Of a stretch of DNA of 64,000 nucleotides, positions 34,813 to 46,569 are shown in pieces. The first letter of the stretch is position 1, and the number at the start of each line of letters is the position of its first letter. The notes under the pieces are model-generated. The model saw only the letters and a list, made by a program, of their open reading frames with translations, was not told where the DNA came from and made no database searches. The stretch comes from Ochotona curzoniae (Eukaryota; Chordata; Mammalia; Lagomorpha; Ochotonidae). The translations under genes were made by a program, and so were the position numbers. The DNA lies in NCBI RefSeq assembly GCF_017591425.1, contig NW_024466512.1, positions 24,295,501 to 24,359,500 of the forward strand, given 5' to 3'.

Positions 34813-36637
34813 TGATTCTAGGACTTCATGACTTCATCTCTCCCTCTACTGCGTGCCAACCTGGAAGCCTCATTCACAGAATATGGCAAAGCAGACCCAG
34901 GGCACTGGTGACACAGCCAGGACCCCCAACACATGATGTCTCTAAGTTCGGTCATTCATTCGCTCAACTTCTATCTAGGCAGCGATAATGCCTGACCATA
35001 GTTCCAGAAGGACTCACAGCTTCCAGCATCCCCCAGGGCATTTAAGACAGTACCTGGCACGCAGTAGGACGCTATTGGTGAATAAAACAGTGAAAAGAGG
35101 AGGCTGACTAGGTGCTGGAGTTGTGTAGAGGAGGAGAGGCTGAAATCCTGAATCAGAAGACTCAAATTTTGGTTTTAGCCTGGCTGCACGTAGAGCCTCT
35201 GCCCGCTGCCCCAGATGGAAACTGGGGAACCAGATGAATGAAGCTGCAAGCCCCTCTCCTGGATTGAAGATCTGAGAATGTGCAGACAGCCCCTGACCAC
35301 TCAGATGGGGGCTGGGAAAGAGCTGTGCCAACAGGAGCTCTCCAGCGCATGTCGCCACAGAGCTCTGTCATTGCAACATGAATCATTCTATGTTTAGCAA
35401 CCTCATACAACAGGTACTAATTACAACATGATTTCTGAGGGTTAGGAACGTCACACAGCTGCTCGGTGTCAGGAATCCAGGAGCGTTCTGCCTTCTCTCC
35501 CCACTGTACCCTGAAGCCAGCAGCTGGTCTGGGGCTGCCAGCCTCAGTTCCTTGCCACCGGGGCCTCGCCATGGTGACACTGGTGTCGTGGCAGTTGTCT
35601 TTCCCCAGAAAAAGAGAGATAAGCAAGGTCACACACAGATGAAGCTGCTGTGTCTTTAACTCTGTCTTTCGCTGGTTACACAAGGTCAACCCTGGTGTGA
35701 CACGCAGGTCAGCGCATGGCGTGAACTTGAGAGTGGGGAGACATCTAAAAGGCTGGAGCCACACCCAGGCTGGAGCCGCCTCCTACTGGCCTCCACTTAG
35801 ACAGGCCTGGTGGGATTCCAGTGGGGTGAGCTGGTGCATGAGCCAGTCAGCGCCATTAGTGGAATGTTCCACCTGCTTCTTCCCAAAATGAGTCCAGCAA
35901 TTCTATTAGGCACCTTGCAGAAGCCCCACTGCCCAGCACCATCCTTCGAGGGGTGAAGAGAGAGCAGCCCCAGGAAAACAACCCCTTTAAATAACTCAGA
36001 AGAACCCAAGAGCTAAACTAAGTGAGCCAGGACATTCACCCAACCAGCTTTTCCTTGATTCCATCACTTCACACCAAAGATGCTGTCAAAATTCTGTGGA
36101 GGATGATCAAGAGACCAACAACAGGCACGATTACCATTGTCGAGATGGAAAGAACGCCTCCCAAGGTCTCCAGCCACAACTGAAATATTATGAGGCGCTG
36201 TAAGATCCGGAATGACCAGGGACTGAGCTGTGCTTTCACTCTGTTTGAGAAAGCAGAGAAGTGGAATAAAACAATTTAGGAAGTTTCTTTAAAAAAAAAA
36301 AAAGATCATCATTTCTATCAAAGCCTCCCTTGTGGAGAACTTCCATCTAATTAGGAAATTAAATTAGCCGGACCATTTCGCTTCCTTAGTAAGTGGGATT
36401 GGGTTTCCAGTGGCGACTCAGACTCCACTCTCCATCCCCTGACGCTCCCAGGCCTGCCCCTGCCTCCCGCCCTCCCCTGGCCTGGGATTCCTGGCAAACC
36501 AGGAGTTTGGGTGAAGTGTGGCGTCTGGGCTCTGACCCATCGCCAACCGCTGATGCTGGGTGGTGCTGGGTTTCTCTGACCCCCTGGGCCAGGGTGTTCT
36601 CAGATCTCCTTACTCTGTCACAATGACCAGCTTTCAT

Positions 36638-36640
<3 letters not shown>
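34813..36640. other. unique sequence with candidate regulatory island
   Basis: A short L2/MIR scrap ('cagtacctggcacgcagtag') sits near 35,050. 36,050 to 36,395 is repeat-free apart from one poly(A) run and carries TAATTA-type cores. No exon recognised. Confidence 0.45.

Positions 36641-36674
<34 letters not shown>
36640..36674 (+). repeat. (TC)n microsatellite
   Basis: About seventeen uninterrupted TC dinucleotides. Confidence 0.95.
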
Positions 36675-36677
<3 letters not shown>

Positions 36678-37311
36678 TCTGAAAACCAACTGCTTTTTCA
36701 GGATTCAGATAAAACGCTGGCCTGCCTTATCTCTGCAGACAGAAGTAATTTCTCCCTTCTCTGAGCTTCTCCAATTAAGTTAATAGACGGTAACACATTG
36801 TTCTGTGGGTCGTGTATAACATATACGCACATCTGGTCTCCCATAGAAGACCCCCGCCTCTTCAAGGACCAGAGCTTGGTCCTTGTTGCCTTGACATGTC
36901 ACAGCACTTAGCAGGTTGGTTTGGACAGAGTCCGTTGTGATTTTACAGCACATCATGCACCGTCGGCCTTCAGCCAGCAGGGGGAGCACTTTGCTCCTTA
37001 AAGGAAGAAGTCGGCTCTTGCGGGTTAGGGTTGAGTGGCTCAGGGATGGATTTCCTTCTGGGGGAAGAGGCGGTGACCAGCCAGGTGGGTTATGAAGGTG
37101 AGGAGGAAGAGGGAGAGGCTATCGTTCCTAAGAACCCATCATTGCTGCTGCTTCTTGGCAAACAGGATCACCTCCTAGGAAGGGAAGGCCCCTTTCAGGA
37201 GAAGTTGGGTACCCTCTAAGACTGGCAGGCTGCACCCTGCTATCCCAGGGGATGCAGCACATGAAACATCATGTGACATGGAGCATTCAGTTTATGATCA
37301 GAGAAGGGGAT
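36675..37311. other. unique sequence, no gene seen
   Basis: No recognised repeat or exon. Confidence 0.45.
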
Positions 37312-37327
37312 AGAACCTTGCAACCTC

Positions 37328-37664
37328 AGGGCCCGGCACCATGGCCTAGCAGCTAAAGTCCTCGCCTTGAACGTGCCGGGATCCCAGATGGGCGCCAGTT
37401 CTGATCCCGGCAGCCCCGCTTCCCATCCAGCTCCCTGCTTGTGGTCTGGGAAAGCAGTTGAGGATGGCCCAAAGCCTTGGGACTCTGAACGCACGTGGGA
37501 GACCTGGAAGAAGCTCCTGGCTCCTGGCTTCGAATTGGTGCAGCACCGGCCGTGGTGGTCACTTGGGGAGTGAATCATCGGACAGAAGATATTTCTCTCT
37601 GTCTCACCTCCTCTTTGTATCTATCTGACTTTGCAATAGAAAATAAATAAATCTTTAGAAAAAA
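37328..37664 (+). mobile_element. CSINE, youngest-looking copy, with TSD
   Basis: The best-preserved copy: head 'gcccggcaccatggcctagc', 'agctaaagtcctcgccttga', 'cttcccatccagctccctgc', 'gggaaagcagttgagg', 'ggggagtgaatcatcggaca' and an A-rich tail with 'aataaataaatcttt'. It is flanked by a 16-base target-site duplication with two mismatches (37,312 to 37,327 and 37,665 to 37,680). The head and the 'gtgaatcatcggac' motif look to me like the Ochotona-type subfamily. Confidence 0.95.
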
Positions 37665-37680
37665 AGAATCTTTCAACCTC

Positions 37681-38514
37681 GGTTCTTTTGGGGATATCTA
37701 ATTACAAAATTGTATAATGAAATTTGCAGCTTCTCCCTCAAGAATGGGCCCCCAAAAGGTGATGCCAATAGAATAGGTGCAATAGGGCTTTCCAAGAGCC
37801 CTCTCTGTGCTGCTCCTCTCTGCTGAGAGGCCACAAAGAGTAGAGAGGGTGCCCTCTGGGGAGGGTGGTCTGCCCGTTCCCATGCACCTGCAGCAGGACC
37901 TGGTACACTAGACAGCCGGGATCCCACAGATGACAACGGGCTGGGGCAGACACCTGCCAGTGATGGGCAGTTGTCAGCCCTTACACCGTCATACGAACTA
38001 CAACAATCAGCTATTGGGTCTCTCCATTCCCGGGATCTCCTGAGTCCGAACACAGGGAGCCATGCCTTCCTCCTGTTACAGGTGATGTATGTGAGGATGG
38101 AGCTGGGCCCCGGGCTCCGGATCCCTGAGTGGAGGTCAAGGGCATGGCCAACCGCTGCCCTCATGGCTGTGCAGGACATGACATGCATGACACTCAGCCT
38201 GTACCTGGCCCATACTGTGCATGGGATCCTACAATTACAGGCTCATTCTGTGTGCAGCAGGCTGGTCTGCGACACGAGGTCCACTGCTTGTGACCTACAT
38301 CAAGGTCAGCAGGGAACGGACCAGCTGAGCTCCCTGCTTCCACAGTGACCTGGTAGTCAGGATTGCAATGCTGCTTCCAGGGGTCAGGTATTGGAGAGCT
38401 GTGGACGGAGTCACCAGAAGTCTGTGACCAAACCCAAGTGCACTGGTTGGTGCTGCAGCTTTGGCCACCAGGCTGTGTGGTGCTCATGCTAGTGCCCCTG
38501 CAGGGAAGATACCA
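37681..38514. other. unique sequence, no gene seen
   Basis: The 171-codon minus-strand ORF (37,673 to 38,188) and overlapping plus-strand frames lack any recognised domain. CpG content is only locally raised. Confidence 0.45.
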
Positions 38515-38662
38515 GTGCCACCCACGCAGAGGAACCACCCAGGCAGCAGCATGCCACCCACGCAGAGGAACCACCCAGGCAGCAGCATGCCGCCCACGCA
38601 GAGGAACCACCCAGGCAGCAGCATGCCGCCCATGCAGAGGAACCACCCGGGCAGCAGCAGCA
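38515..38662 (+). repeat. 36-bp minisatellite, about four units
   Basis: Units begin at 38,525, 38,561, 38,597 and 38,633 (spacing exactly 36) with the shared core 'gcagaggaaccacccaggca'. Because 36 is a multiple of three, several frames on both strands stay open, giving repetitive peptides. Variation is limited to a few transitions, suggesting recent expansion. Confidence 0.95.
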
Positions 38663-39600
38663 ATGTGCTCTCCAGAGCTTGCTATTACCCCCAACCCCAA
38701 TAAATAACCTAGGACCTCAGTGTTTCCAAGAATGTGAAAGTTTATCTCGCTTGGTTTTGTCTTTGCAGTTGAAGACAGGATAGAGGATGAGAAAGCGGCT
38801 GGCCCAGGACAGAGGCCGGGACCTGGCTCCCTGTGCAGTGTTCACCTGGGGGGCTGTGGGCTGAGTGCTTTTTCCCTCTCTGGGAGTATGACTCTCCTCA
38901 CTCCTTGCATCAGCCAAGCTTGCACGCCCATCAGCCTTCATGGTCTCTTCTTTCTGAGCCCTTCCTGTCTGACCATGAACTCATGCGCATAAGCGTCCAT
39001 GTTCTGCTCAGCTTTAGCAGGCCTCTGAGGCCAGGCTGGGTCTCAGCTTCTCCTTGTAAGTACAGAATTCTAAATTCAAACACCCAAGCCACTGTCAGTG
39101 TCCTGGAGCATGCCCAAGTGTGGATAGTGAGAATAGGCACTTTATAACCCTGAGATGCTAATCTGCCTTTTCAGGTTCTGAACATGCTACGCGAAGTAAT
39201 AAAGTTGGGGAAGAGGATAGGTTCTGGGCCGGAATGACCAATTAAACCTCTCTCTAAATGACCAAGAGCAATATCTGTAAGATCCAAGCTAATTACAAGA
39301 ATTAACAACAAGCGCTACCGAGAACAGCCCGACACTGGAGCTACATCAAACACTGGGGCCAGAAGAGCAGCCGCCTGCCTCCTGCTGCATCACAAGTTTC
39401 CTGGGCCTTTGCTGGTCCCAGCCAAGCCCTGGCTCTGGCCTCAGCTCACCCCTGGTCCAGCCTAAGGAGAGAAGGGGTCCAGAAGAGGTGAGCTGTGGGA
39501 GGGATGAGAAGGCCACTGAGGGTGAGATGGAGGACAACTTGCAGGGCCTTTCTCTCCTGCCACCTTCTCCGCCAGTCATTCATCCAGTGACCAGTGCTCC
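38663..39600. other. unique sequence, no gene seen
   Basis: No exon or named repeat. About 39,175 to 39,340 is AT-richer and repeat-free. Confidence 0.45.
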
Positions 39601-39652
39601 GGCACCTGCTACCAGGCACCTGCTACCCAGGCACCTGCTACCCAGGCACCAT
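39601..39652 (+). repeat. 15-bp tandem repeat, about 3.5 units
   Basis: Tandem copies of a unit close to 'ggcacctgctaccca'; the first copy lacks one base. Confidence 0.9.
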
Positions 39653-40044
39653 GCTAAGCACTGAGGCACCACAGCCTCAGCCCTCCTGCAGCTGAAATTC
39701 TGCATGGAGAATGCAGACAGCAAATGAGGAAACCACAAACTGGTAACAGCAGAGGCTGCCAAGCCCTAAGGTTGGTTGGTTGATGCGGGAACAAGGGACT
39801 GGCCTTGAGCGTGGCCAACTTGAAGCGTGGACAGCGGCATCCTGGAGGAGGTGACTGGGACTAGCAGGAACCTGTGTGAGAAGGAGCCAGCGGTGGGTAG
39901 ATCTGACAGCAGATCATGGGCAGAGGGCCCAGGAAGTGCAAAAGCCCCGAGTGAATACGAATCAGAGAGAGACGACCAGAGTGGCTGTAGCTCCGAGGGT
40001 TGAGAGGCAGCAGTGTTCCAGAGGTAAGGGGTGGGGGCAGGATA
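39653..40044. other. unique sequence
   Basis: Nothing recognised apart from G/A-rich composition. Confidence 0.4.
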
Positions 40045-40200
40045 AGGGCCTGGGGTCAGGCAAACCTGGATTTGAGCCTCAGCTTCAGAACCTTGAGTGG
40101 GCTACTTGGGCTCAGAGCCTCAGCTTGCACACCTTTGCAATGGGGATGGTGGCAATCAGCGTCACAGGTTAAAGGGAGCAGGAAATGGCAGTAGCTGTTG
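40045..40200 (+). repeat. MIR SINE
   Basis: It has 'ggggtcaggcaaacctggat', 'ttgagcctcagcttcagaac', 'tcagcttgcacacctttgca', 'atggggatggtggcaatcag', in MIR order. Confidence 0.7.
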
Positions 40201-40594
40201 GAAGAGCTCAGCAGAGCCCCTGGCACAGAGGGACCAACGAGGTGCACTTGTGCTCTCAAAGACATCTCAGGTCAGATGGTCAGTGCTGCTTCTCACCTGC
40301 CCAGGCCAGGTCAAGACAGGTCATCCTAGTCCTCACCTAGTAGCAAAGGACGAAGACCCAGTGCCCCCAAAGACAGAGGGGCTCAGGGGGCCAGAAATGC
40401 AGAGGGGATGCGTTCTGATTTCAGCAACCAAGTGAAGGAAGGAAGGTCAGCATAGATACAGATTGGGTCCCATGTGCATCTCACCCACAGCCCAATGAGC
40501 TAGGCAGTGCACTGGGTCACCCTGGACCTCAGAACCCACCACCCCTCTATCCCCACCATGGTATTGCCACAAGCACCAAATGAGGTCCTGTGTG

Positions 40595-40755
40595 TGGCAT
40601 GACTGAGGGCTCTGCCCAGTTGGGCATAGGGACAGTCCCAGCTCTGCTGCTTACTTAACCTCAGGCTTTCCATCCGTAAAATGGACACAGTAACAGACTC
40701 CTAGGCGTGTTGGGGACAACAAGCAGTCAAGCTTCTGAATAGCACCCAACACAGG
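40595..40755 (+). repeat. MIR SINE
   Basis: It has 'ccagctctgctgcttactta', 'acctcaggctttccatccgt', 'aaaatggacacagtaacaga' and 'ctcctaggcgtgttggggac', in plus orientation with its 5' part degraded. Confidence 0.7.
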
Positions 40756-41044
40756 CAGGTGCAGCCTTAGCATACCTGGCACCACCTGGATAGGTCAGGA
40801 CCCGATCCCTGGCTGCAGTGGGTTTGAATTGGCAGGAAGGGGGGGTGATGTATACAGAAAGGAGATTATTTGGCAGGCAAGCAAAGACAACTAGGAAGAA
40901 GCAGGGAGGGCAGTCCTACAAGCACCTGTGCACCAGTGGGGAGGAGGTGCAGGATATGGGGATACGGGCATTGTCCAGTGCCACCCCCGCCACATCGGTA
41001 CCTAGGCCGTCTGGTCCTTTTCTCTTTCTGAGTGGACTGGACAT

Positions 41045-41165
41045 CAATTCATGACTGCGCTGTAAGCCCCTTGAAGGCAGAGAAGGCCTTATTTATCTTT
41101 GTTCCCCCACCGGCCTAACACAGAGCCTGCACCTAACAAGCCTTGGATAAATGTTGGCGGATGAG
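41045..41165 (+). repeat. L2 LINE 3' end
   Basis: It has 'gctgtaagccccttgaaggc', 'agagaaggccttatttatct', 'cctaacacagagcctgcacc' and 'cttggataaatgttggcgga', the L2 tail with one mutated region. Confidence 0.8.
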
Positions 41166-41815
41166 CCATCCATCCTGGGCCACGCAGGAAGCGATCACTT
41201 CCCCGGAGACCCCGGGCTGTGCACTGAGCCAGAACTCCACTGGCCCAGCCTCGGAATTGCACACTCTGCCTGTGACCTGCTTGCTCGATGTGGATGTCCT
41301 TCCTTGTCCATCTGTGTGGCATCCCAGGCCAGAGGGGCATGGAGCCGGGCACCGGCTCATTTGCCTGGGTGTCTTGCGGCCACACTGGGTATGGAAGGGA
41401 CTCTAGAGAGAGGCACGTGGTAATGCCTGCTGTGTGATTGCTTCTCAGCAGGAACGGGTGTTGGAGGACTCACAGGGACACCAGGAGGGGGAGGTGACAT
41501 GATGGCCCAGGGAGATCTGCCATGTGCCCAGCCCCGAGTAGCCTGTGAGGCCTTGAGGTGCTGGTAAGGTACCCCTCATCTTCAGGAATCTACTTTGTTA
41601 TCTCCACAACAAGAAAGACACATGAGGGGTTCAAAAAGTGGTTGGAAAGTGAAATGAGGGAACATGTCTGTTTTGATGGAAAACATTTGGGACATCCATG
41701 CCTGGGTACTTCCTGGTTCCTGGCACACAGGAACACACCCATTTAGATGCCTGCTGAATGTCCCACTGAGCTGTGGGTCAGACATTGCCTAGGCCATTCT
41801 AGAGCGTTCCTCTTA
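41166..41815. other. unique sequence, no gene seen
   Basis: Stop-poor overlapping frames up to 98 codons on both strands. No domain or splice structure recognised. Confidence 0.45.
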
Positions 41816-41817
41816 AC

Positions 41818-41892
41818 ATTTTTCTACCGAGGCACAATGGGTTAAGCCATCACTTGAGACACTAGCATTCACTCTGCCTTTCAAATGAAACC
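41818..41892 (+). mobile_element. CSINE-derived mini-element (head joined to tail)
   Basis: A short piece has the CSINE head ('gaggcacaatgggttaagcc', 'acttgagacactagcattca') joined directly to the 3' motif 'ctctgcctttcaaatgaaac'. About 230 internal bases are missing compared with neighbours. It could be a deletion or a very short retroposed form. Confidence 0.6.
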
Positions 41893-43124
41893 AAGAGAAA
41901 CAAACAAAAGAAACAACTATTCTACAAAGTGCCATAAAGGTGGAAGAAAGGGTTGTCAGATGCCTCCCAAGGGGAATCTGAGGGGGGCTCCCCCAACAGG
42001 CAGCTGTTGGTCTTCTCAAGGCTCATAATTTTCTGGGATATGCTGTGTGATTGTGCATTCAGCTCCACAAACTACTCAAATTTAATAAAGTGGAGGTTAT
42101 ATTTCTATTCTATTTCTCAAGAGATTGCCTGCCATTCCCTCTGCTTGTCCCTATCCACAGCAAACCTTCTAGGAAGCGCAAATGCTCCAGGGAGATGCCT
42201 GCCCTCTGGGACACTCCGCACCCTGAAGACTCCCAAGCATGGCCGGGGAGTAGTGGCCAGTGTTTAACATCCAGATGGGCAGCCCCTGCGTCCTGCTGTG
42301 GTGCTATCCCTGTGTGTCCATCCGATCCACCGAGGGTCCACAGCAGGCTTCTCGCCCCGACGCTTTGGCCAGTGCCTCAGCCAGCAGGACCACTGAAAGC
42401 CTGTGGCTCTGCCCCAAGACTCCTCTTGTCACCTGGACCTCCGTCCACCTGCCCCTCTGGGACCTGTCCTTCTCTCCCAGCCTCAGTCCTGCTCCCCCCA
42501 CCCCCACCCACACACCCTGCTGGGCTTTGCAGCTCTCTCCTTACCTGCAAGGTGTAAGGCCAGGTGGCTGCTTCCTGAGCCCGCCTCCCACTGACTGCTG
42601 TGCCCCAGCCCTGCTCCCCAAGTTGTCCCATGTCACACTCCAGCTCTTGAAGATCTCCAGGGCAGCCATCGTCTGCACACCCCCGCAGGAATCTCTTTCT
42701 AGACCCCCCTAAGGCCCATCAAGAAGAAAGACAGACCATTTTTCTTGTACACTCAGTTCCTTTCTGTTGCAACGAGTGCGGATCTATCTTTATTCCCTGC
42801 CAGTCCGGGCTGCACTTAGGCCTAATTCCTCATGAGTTCCCCCTGCCCCACCAGACTGGGGGATATTGGCTTGGCTAACCAGCAGCCCTCAGCAATCACT
42901 TGCACATCTTGGCTTGGCAAACAGGCACCTAACCCTAGGATGTAAGCAGGGCAGCCCTGAAGCAAAGCAGATCCTTTGATCACACAGGCTGAGCCAATAG
43001 AGGGGGGACCTGTGACCCCTTAAGTGTCAGGAAATGAGTCAGGACCAACACTTGGTGGTTTCTTGGGGACAGTAGGTCTCCGTCCCCAGGAATCTCACCG
43101 GGAAGGACTCAGTTACTCAAGCAC
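41893..43124. other. unique sequence, no gene seen
   Basis: Pro/Ser-rich ORFs of 150 and 168 codons (42,051 to 42,712) overlap each other in different frames over C-rich DNA, a hallmark of composition-driven ORFs. No exon recognised. Confidence 0.5.
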
Positions 43125-43245
43125 TGTGTGTGCGCTGAGCAAGGCATGTCAGCTATCTTTCATCAGCTGTGCCACATCAGGCAAGCTGCTTGACCTCTCT
43201 GAGCTCTCCTGTGTGAGTCCTGGTCTGCCTCACAGGTAAGTGCTA
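43125..43245 (+). repeat. MIR SINE fragment
   Basis: It has 'catcagctgtgccacatcag', 'gcaagctgcttgacctctct' and 'gagctctcctgtgtgagtcc'; 3' part missing. Confidence 0.55.
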
Positions 43246-43810
43246 ACGAGCATTTTCTCACTCTGCAAATTGCTGTGCAAATGAAAGGATCCCTCTGGAT
43301 TGGGCTGGGGGCAGCTGGCGGTGTGCTGTTGTGGGAATACAGGGGCGTCAGGAGAAGAAAGGGAGTGCTACAGGAAAGGAGATGGGAGGAGGCAGGAGCT
43401 GGGGGAAGAATGGGCTGCTTACAGGACGGCAGCCAGCAGCCGAGGGGGTCTCACTCCGCGGTGTGCCTGGCAGAGTCTCGCGCTCTCTGCACACTGGCTC
43501 CAGAGTAAGGCTTCAGCAGCAGCAGCCTGCTGTTGTTACCTGCCTGTGCACACCTGACCTCTGACTTCCTGAAGCTGTAAGAAAGCCATCCTGGTTTTAG
43601 CGGAATTTGATGATGGGGTTGAGGGTGGAGTTTGGGAGGACCAGGAGGTGGTAGGGAAGGAGGGTGCGCAGCTAGCTTTGGCGCCAGGATGGGTAGATGA
43701 GCAAATGGCAGCCCCAGTGGTTCTCAAGCAGGTGTCTTAGTCTTGGTCCACCTGCCCTGTTAGCCCCTGTTCCTATCCTACCTCCTTCCTGGAGTGTCCA
43801 TCATCCTCCC

Positions 43811-43859
<49 letters not shown>
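43811..43859 (+). repeat. (AC)n microsatellite
   Basis: About 24 uninterrupted AC dinucleotides; the longest pure dinucleotide run in the window. Confidence 0.97.
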
Positions 43860-43862
<3 letters not shown>

Positions 43863-45406
43863 CTGTATTCTTGTGTCAGTGCTGGTCTCTGTTGATGACA
43901 AGATATCCTTGCTCTGCCCATCCAACAAACACAAACTACACCCGTCCTCCCCACTCCTAACCTTTCCACTCCCCTATCTCTCCTCAGATTCTTCCCTCCT
44001 GTTCACCCACTCCTCTGCCTGCCCTCAGACTGGCCCTGGCAAGGGCACCCCACGCCCAAGAGTGCTCCGACATTTGCAGTGAGTAACTCTTTGCCATCAC
44101 AGCCCGAGGGCTTCAAGAACTCTTTTAAGTCCACAACTCTCAGAGACCTGCCTGGGTCCGGAGCTAGAAATGTCAGACCAGGCGGAGCTGGGACTGGGAG
44201 CAAGCCCTGCCCACCAGTGCCAGGCCAGGATCTGGGCAGGCGCTGGCAGCTGGCAGTGCGAGGCAGAAAAGCAAGACTCAGGGTATGTCACAGGAAGCTG
44301 GCACAAAGCAGCTGGCCACAGCTAAGGAGGTGGCTGATGTCACAACTGTGGGGCAGCAGCCATCGGGAATAAAGGAAAGTACCCAGACCTCAGAACCCTA
44401 GTCCCTGAGGACTGGGTCACAGGGCCCAGTGTGCCAGGCTGGGAGAGTGAAATATAGAGACTCAGTTACCAGAGCTAGGGGTGCTGGCTGGAGCCCTGCC
44501 AGAAGAGAAGGGCAAAGAGGACCTGGCCAGAGAGAGCTGGACCAAGGTCAGCAACAAAGACGACCTTGAGATTCTCCATCAGGCGATGTGAAACGTCTTG
44601 CTGGTGACTTTGAGCTCTAGGGAGCCTCCTGACCAGAGAGGGGGACGGCTGAGGAACAGACCTATACAGGCTGGGGGTCTTCCACAGTCCCAGCTCCTTC
44701 CCTGGACCACACTCCCAGCCAGCACCTCTGACAGCAGAGCCACCCTGCCTATGATGTGGGAAACCACGAGGTACATGCCCAGGTACATGTGACAGGAGAC
44801 TCTGCCTGCACCATGTCCCCGGGCTCCCCCAGCGCTAAGAACCTCCTACCCTCCTACCATACGCCCCAGCATCCCATCCTGTCCTCCGCCGTCCACCACC
44901 TTTTCCTGCTCCATTCTCTATCTAAACAGTTTGCCTGTGGCAGGCACTCCCGGTCAAGCTGCACTGAACCAGCTCTCTCTGGCCATCTGTTAGACTCCTT
45001 CCCTGCCCCTGGCCTCGTGGCTTCTGCCTGCCTCCTTGCAAAGTCCATCTGTACATCTGCCTCTTATGGTACAACAGTGTCTGGAACTGTCCTGCCCCTT
45101 GATAAATGCATCTTCCTGGCAGGAAAGGGACTCCACTCTGACACAACCTGGTTGAGAACGGGTTACTTACCCATGCTCCCTAAACCCTTCACTTTGTTCA
45201 GTTGCCCATTTTCTGCTGTTCGTTGCTGTTTTACACCCACAACTTTCAGGTCCGCTGGGATAGCCAGGCCTACAATCCCATTTGTCTGCAATTCTAAATC
45301 CTCAAATTTCTGGAAATTAAGAGGGCTTTTTTCTTTGTACATTGGTGACAAGACCTGTGGATGAGTATGAAAGTGCTTTCTGTTCATCCCCAGTTAGTGT
45401 AAAAAG
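43860..45406. other. unique sequence, no gene seen
   Basis: The longest plus-strand ORF of the left arm outside the CpG island (202 codons, 44,756 to 45,364) lies here. Its translation is Ser/Pro/Thr/Cys-rich with no domain, signal peptide or family I recognise. There is no promoter-like or splice context, so I do not call it a gene. Confidence 0.5.
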
Positions 45407-45413
45407 CCATATA

Positions 45414-45722
45414 GTGCAGGCAGTGTTGTGGGGCAGTAGGTAAAACCTCCCATTCAGTACTGAATCGTGTCCCAGCTGCTTCACTTCTGGTAGTCCAGCT
45501 CCCTGCTGGTCACCTGGGTGGGTCAGTGGAAGACAGCCCAAGTGTTTGGGCCCCTGTCACCCAGTGGGAGACCCATTGGAAGCTCCTGGCTTTAGCTAGT
45601 ACAGTCTTGGTTGCTATGAGAGAAGTGGAGAGGAAGCCAGCAGAGGAAAGATCCTTTCTCTGTCTCTCTGTCTCTCCCCCCCACACACACTTTCTTTCAA
45701 ATAAACAGATCTTTTTAAAAGC
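45414..45722 (+). mobile_element. CSINE
   Basis: Plus-strand copy: 'gcaggcagtgttgtggggca', 'ccagctccctgctggtcacc', 'aagtgtttgggcccctgtca', 'gtgggagacccattggaagc', a TCTC-rich segment and 'ttcaaataaacagatctttt'. Possible target-site duplication 'ccatata' (45,407 and 45,724). Confidence 0.87.
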
Positions 45723-46569
45723 TCCATATATGTCATAAGGCAATAGCAGCATGTCTGACATCTGACTCTACCCAGATACTCACAGAACATATCTAATTTC
45801 TAAACCGCGGAGCGTCCCTAGCAACAAGTATGTCAGACAGATCTGTTTGGACACACATCTCGAAGATCTGAGGAGTGCCAGCCCCTCCTCTGCATCTGGA
45901 TGGCAGAGGACAGCCCAGCGGATCAGTCAAGGCCACCGGAAACCTTCGATTCAGACAAAGGGCTAGAAGCAAGGTCCTTTGTGAATGGCAGGTCACACAG
46001 GTTTGGGATGCACTTGGCAGCTTGGTCTAGGAACAACTTGTGGCCCCGTCTGAGCCTAGTCCACAGGAAAGAGCCAGATGCTAAGAGCCCCGATCCCATG
46101 GGCTGTGACGATGGCGGGGTCAGTGCACACCAATGTCCTGTGTTTAGAAATGAACTCCCACAAACCTTCCTAATATTTTTAAGCAAACGTGTTTAAATGG
46201 AATGAATGAATCAGCAGATATATGCACTCATTCTGTCCAGCTCCATGCTGGGCTCCACGAGGTGCCCAAGTATAAAATACAAACTCTGGACATAGAGGAG
46301 CTCATGTTCTGGTCCAAAGGCCAAGTTCAATGTCTAAGAAACACTGAGAGGGGGAAAGGCAAGGTGTATAAGGGATTGTTATGGGTGGCACACCTGCGGG
46401 AGAGCTGAGCAGAACTGCCTGGCCAGGGCAGTTTTGCAAGCAAGCACAGGTGAGTCTTAGCCTAGATTTCAGAAAATGAGAACACGTTATCAGAAGGTGT
46501 CTAGGTGAGAAGGGGCAAGGATTGTCAGGGGACATCTGTGGAAAGACCCTAGAGTACAGGAGGCTGGAG
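45723..46569. other. unique sequence with ancient repeat scrap
   Basis: 46,205 to 46,320 has the old 'gctgggctccacgaggtgcc' and 'gaggagctcatgttctggtc' pattern found in ancient mammalian SINE/LINE remnants. Nothing else recognised. Confidence 0.45.

Noticed and set aside
37673..38188. 171-codon minus-strand ORF
   Set aside because: Starts at the CSINE edge, has no domain, and overlaps shorter open frames in other phases.
42051..42712. Two overlapping 150 to 168 codon ORFs
   Set aside because: Overlap in different frames over C-rich sequence; composition-driven.
44756..45364. 202-codon plus-strand ORF
   Set aside because: No domain, signal peptide, splice context or promoter; Ser/Pro/Cys-rich translation and other open frames overlap.
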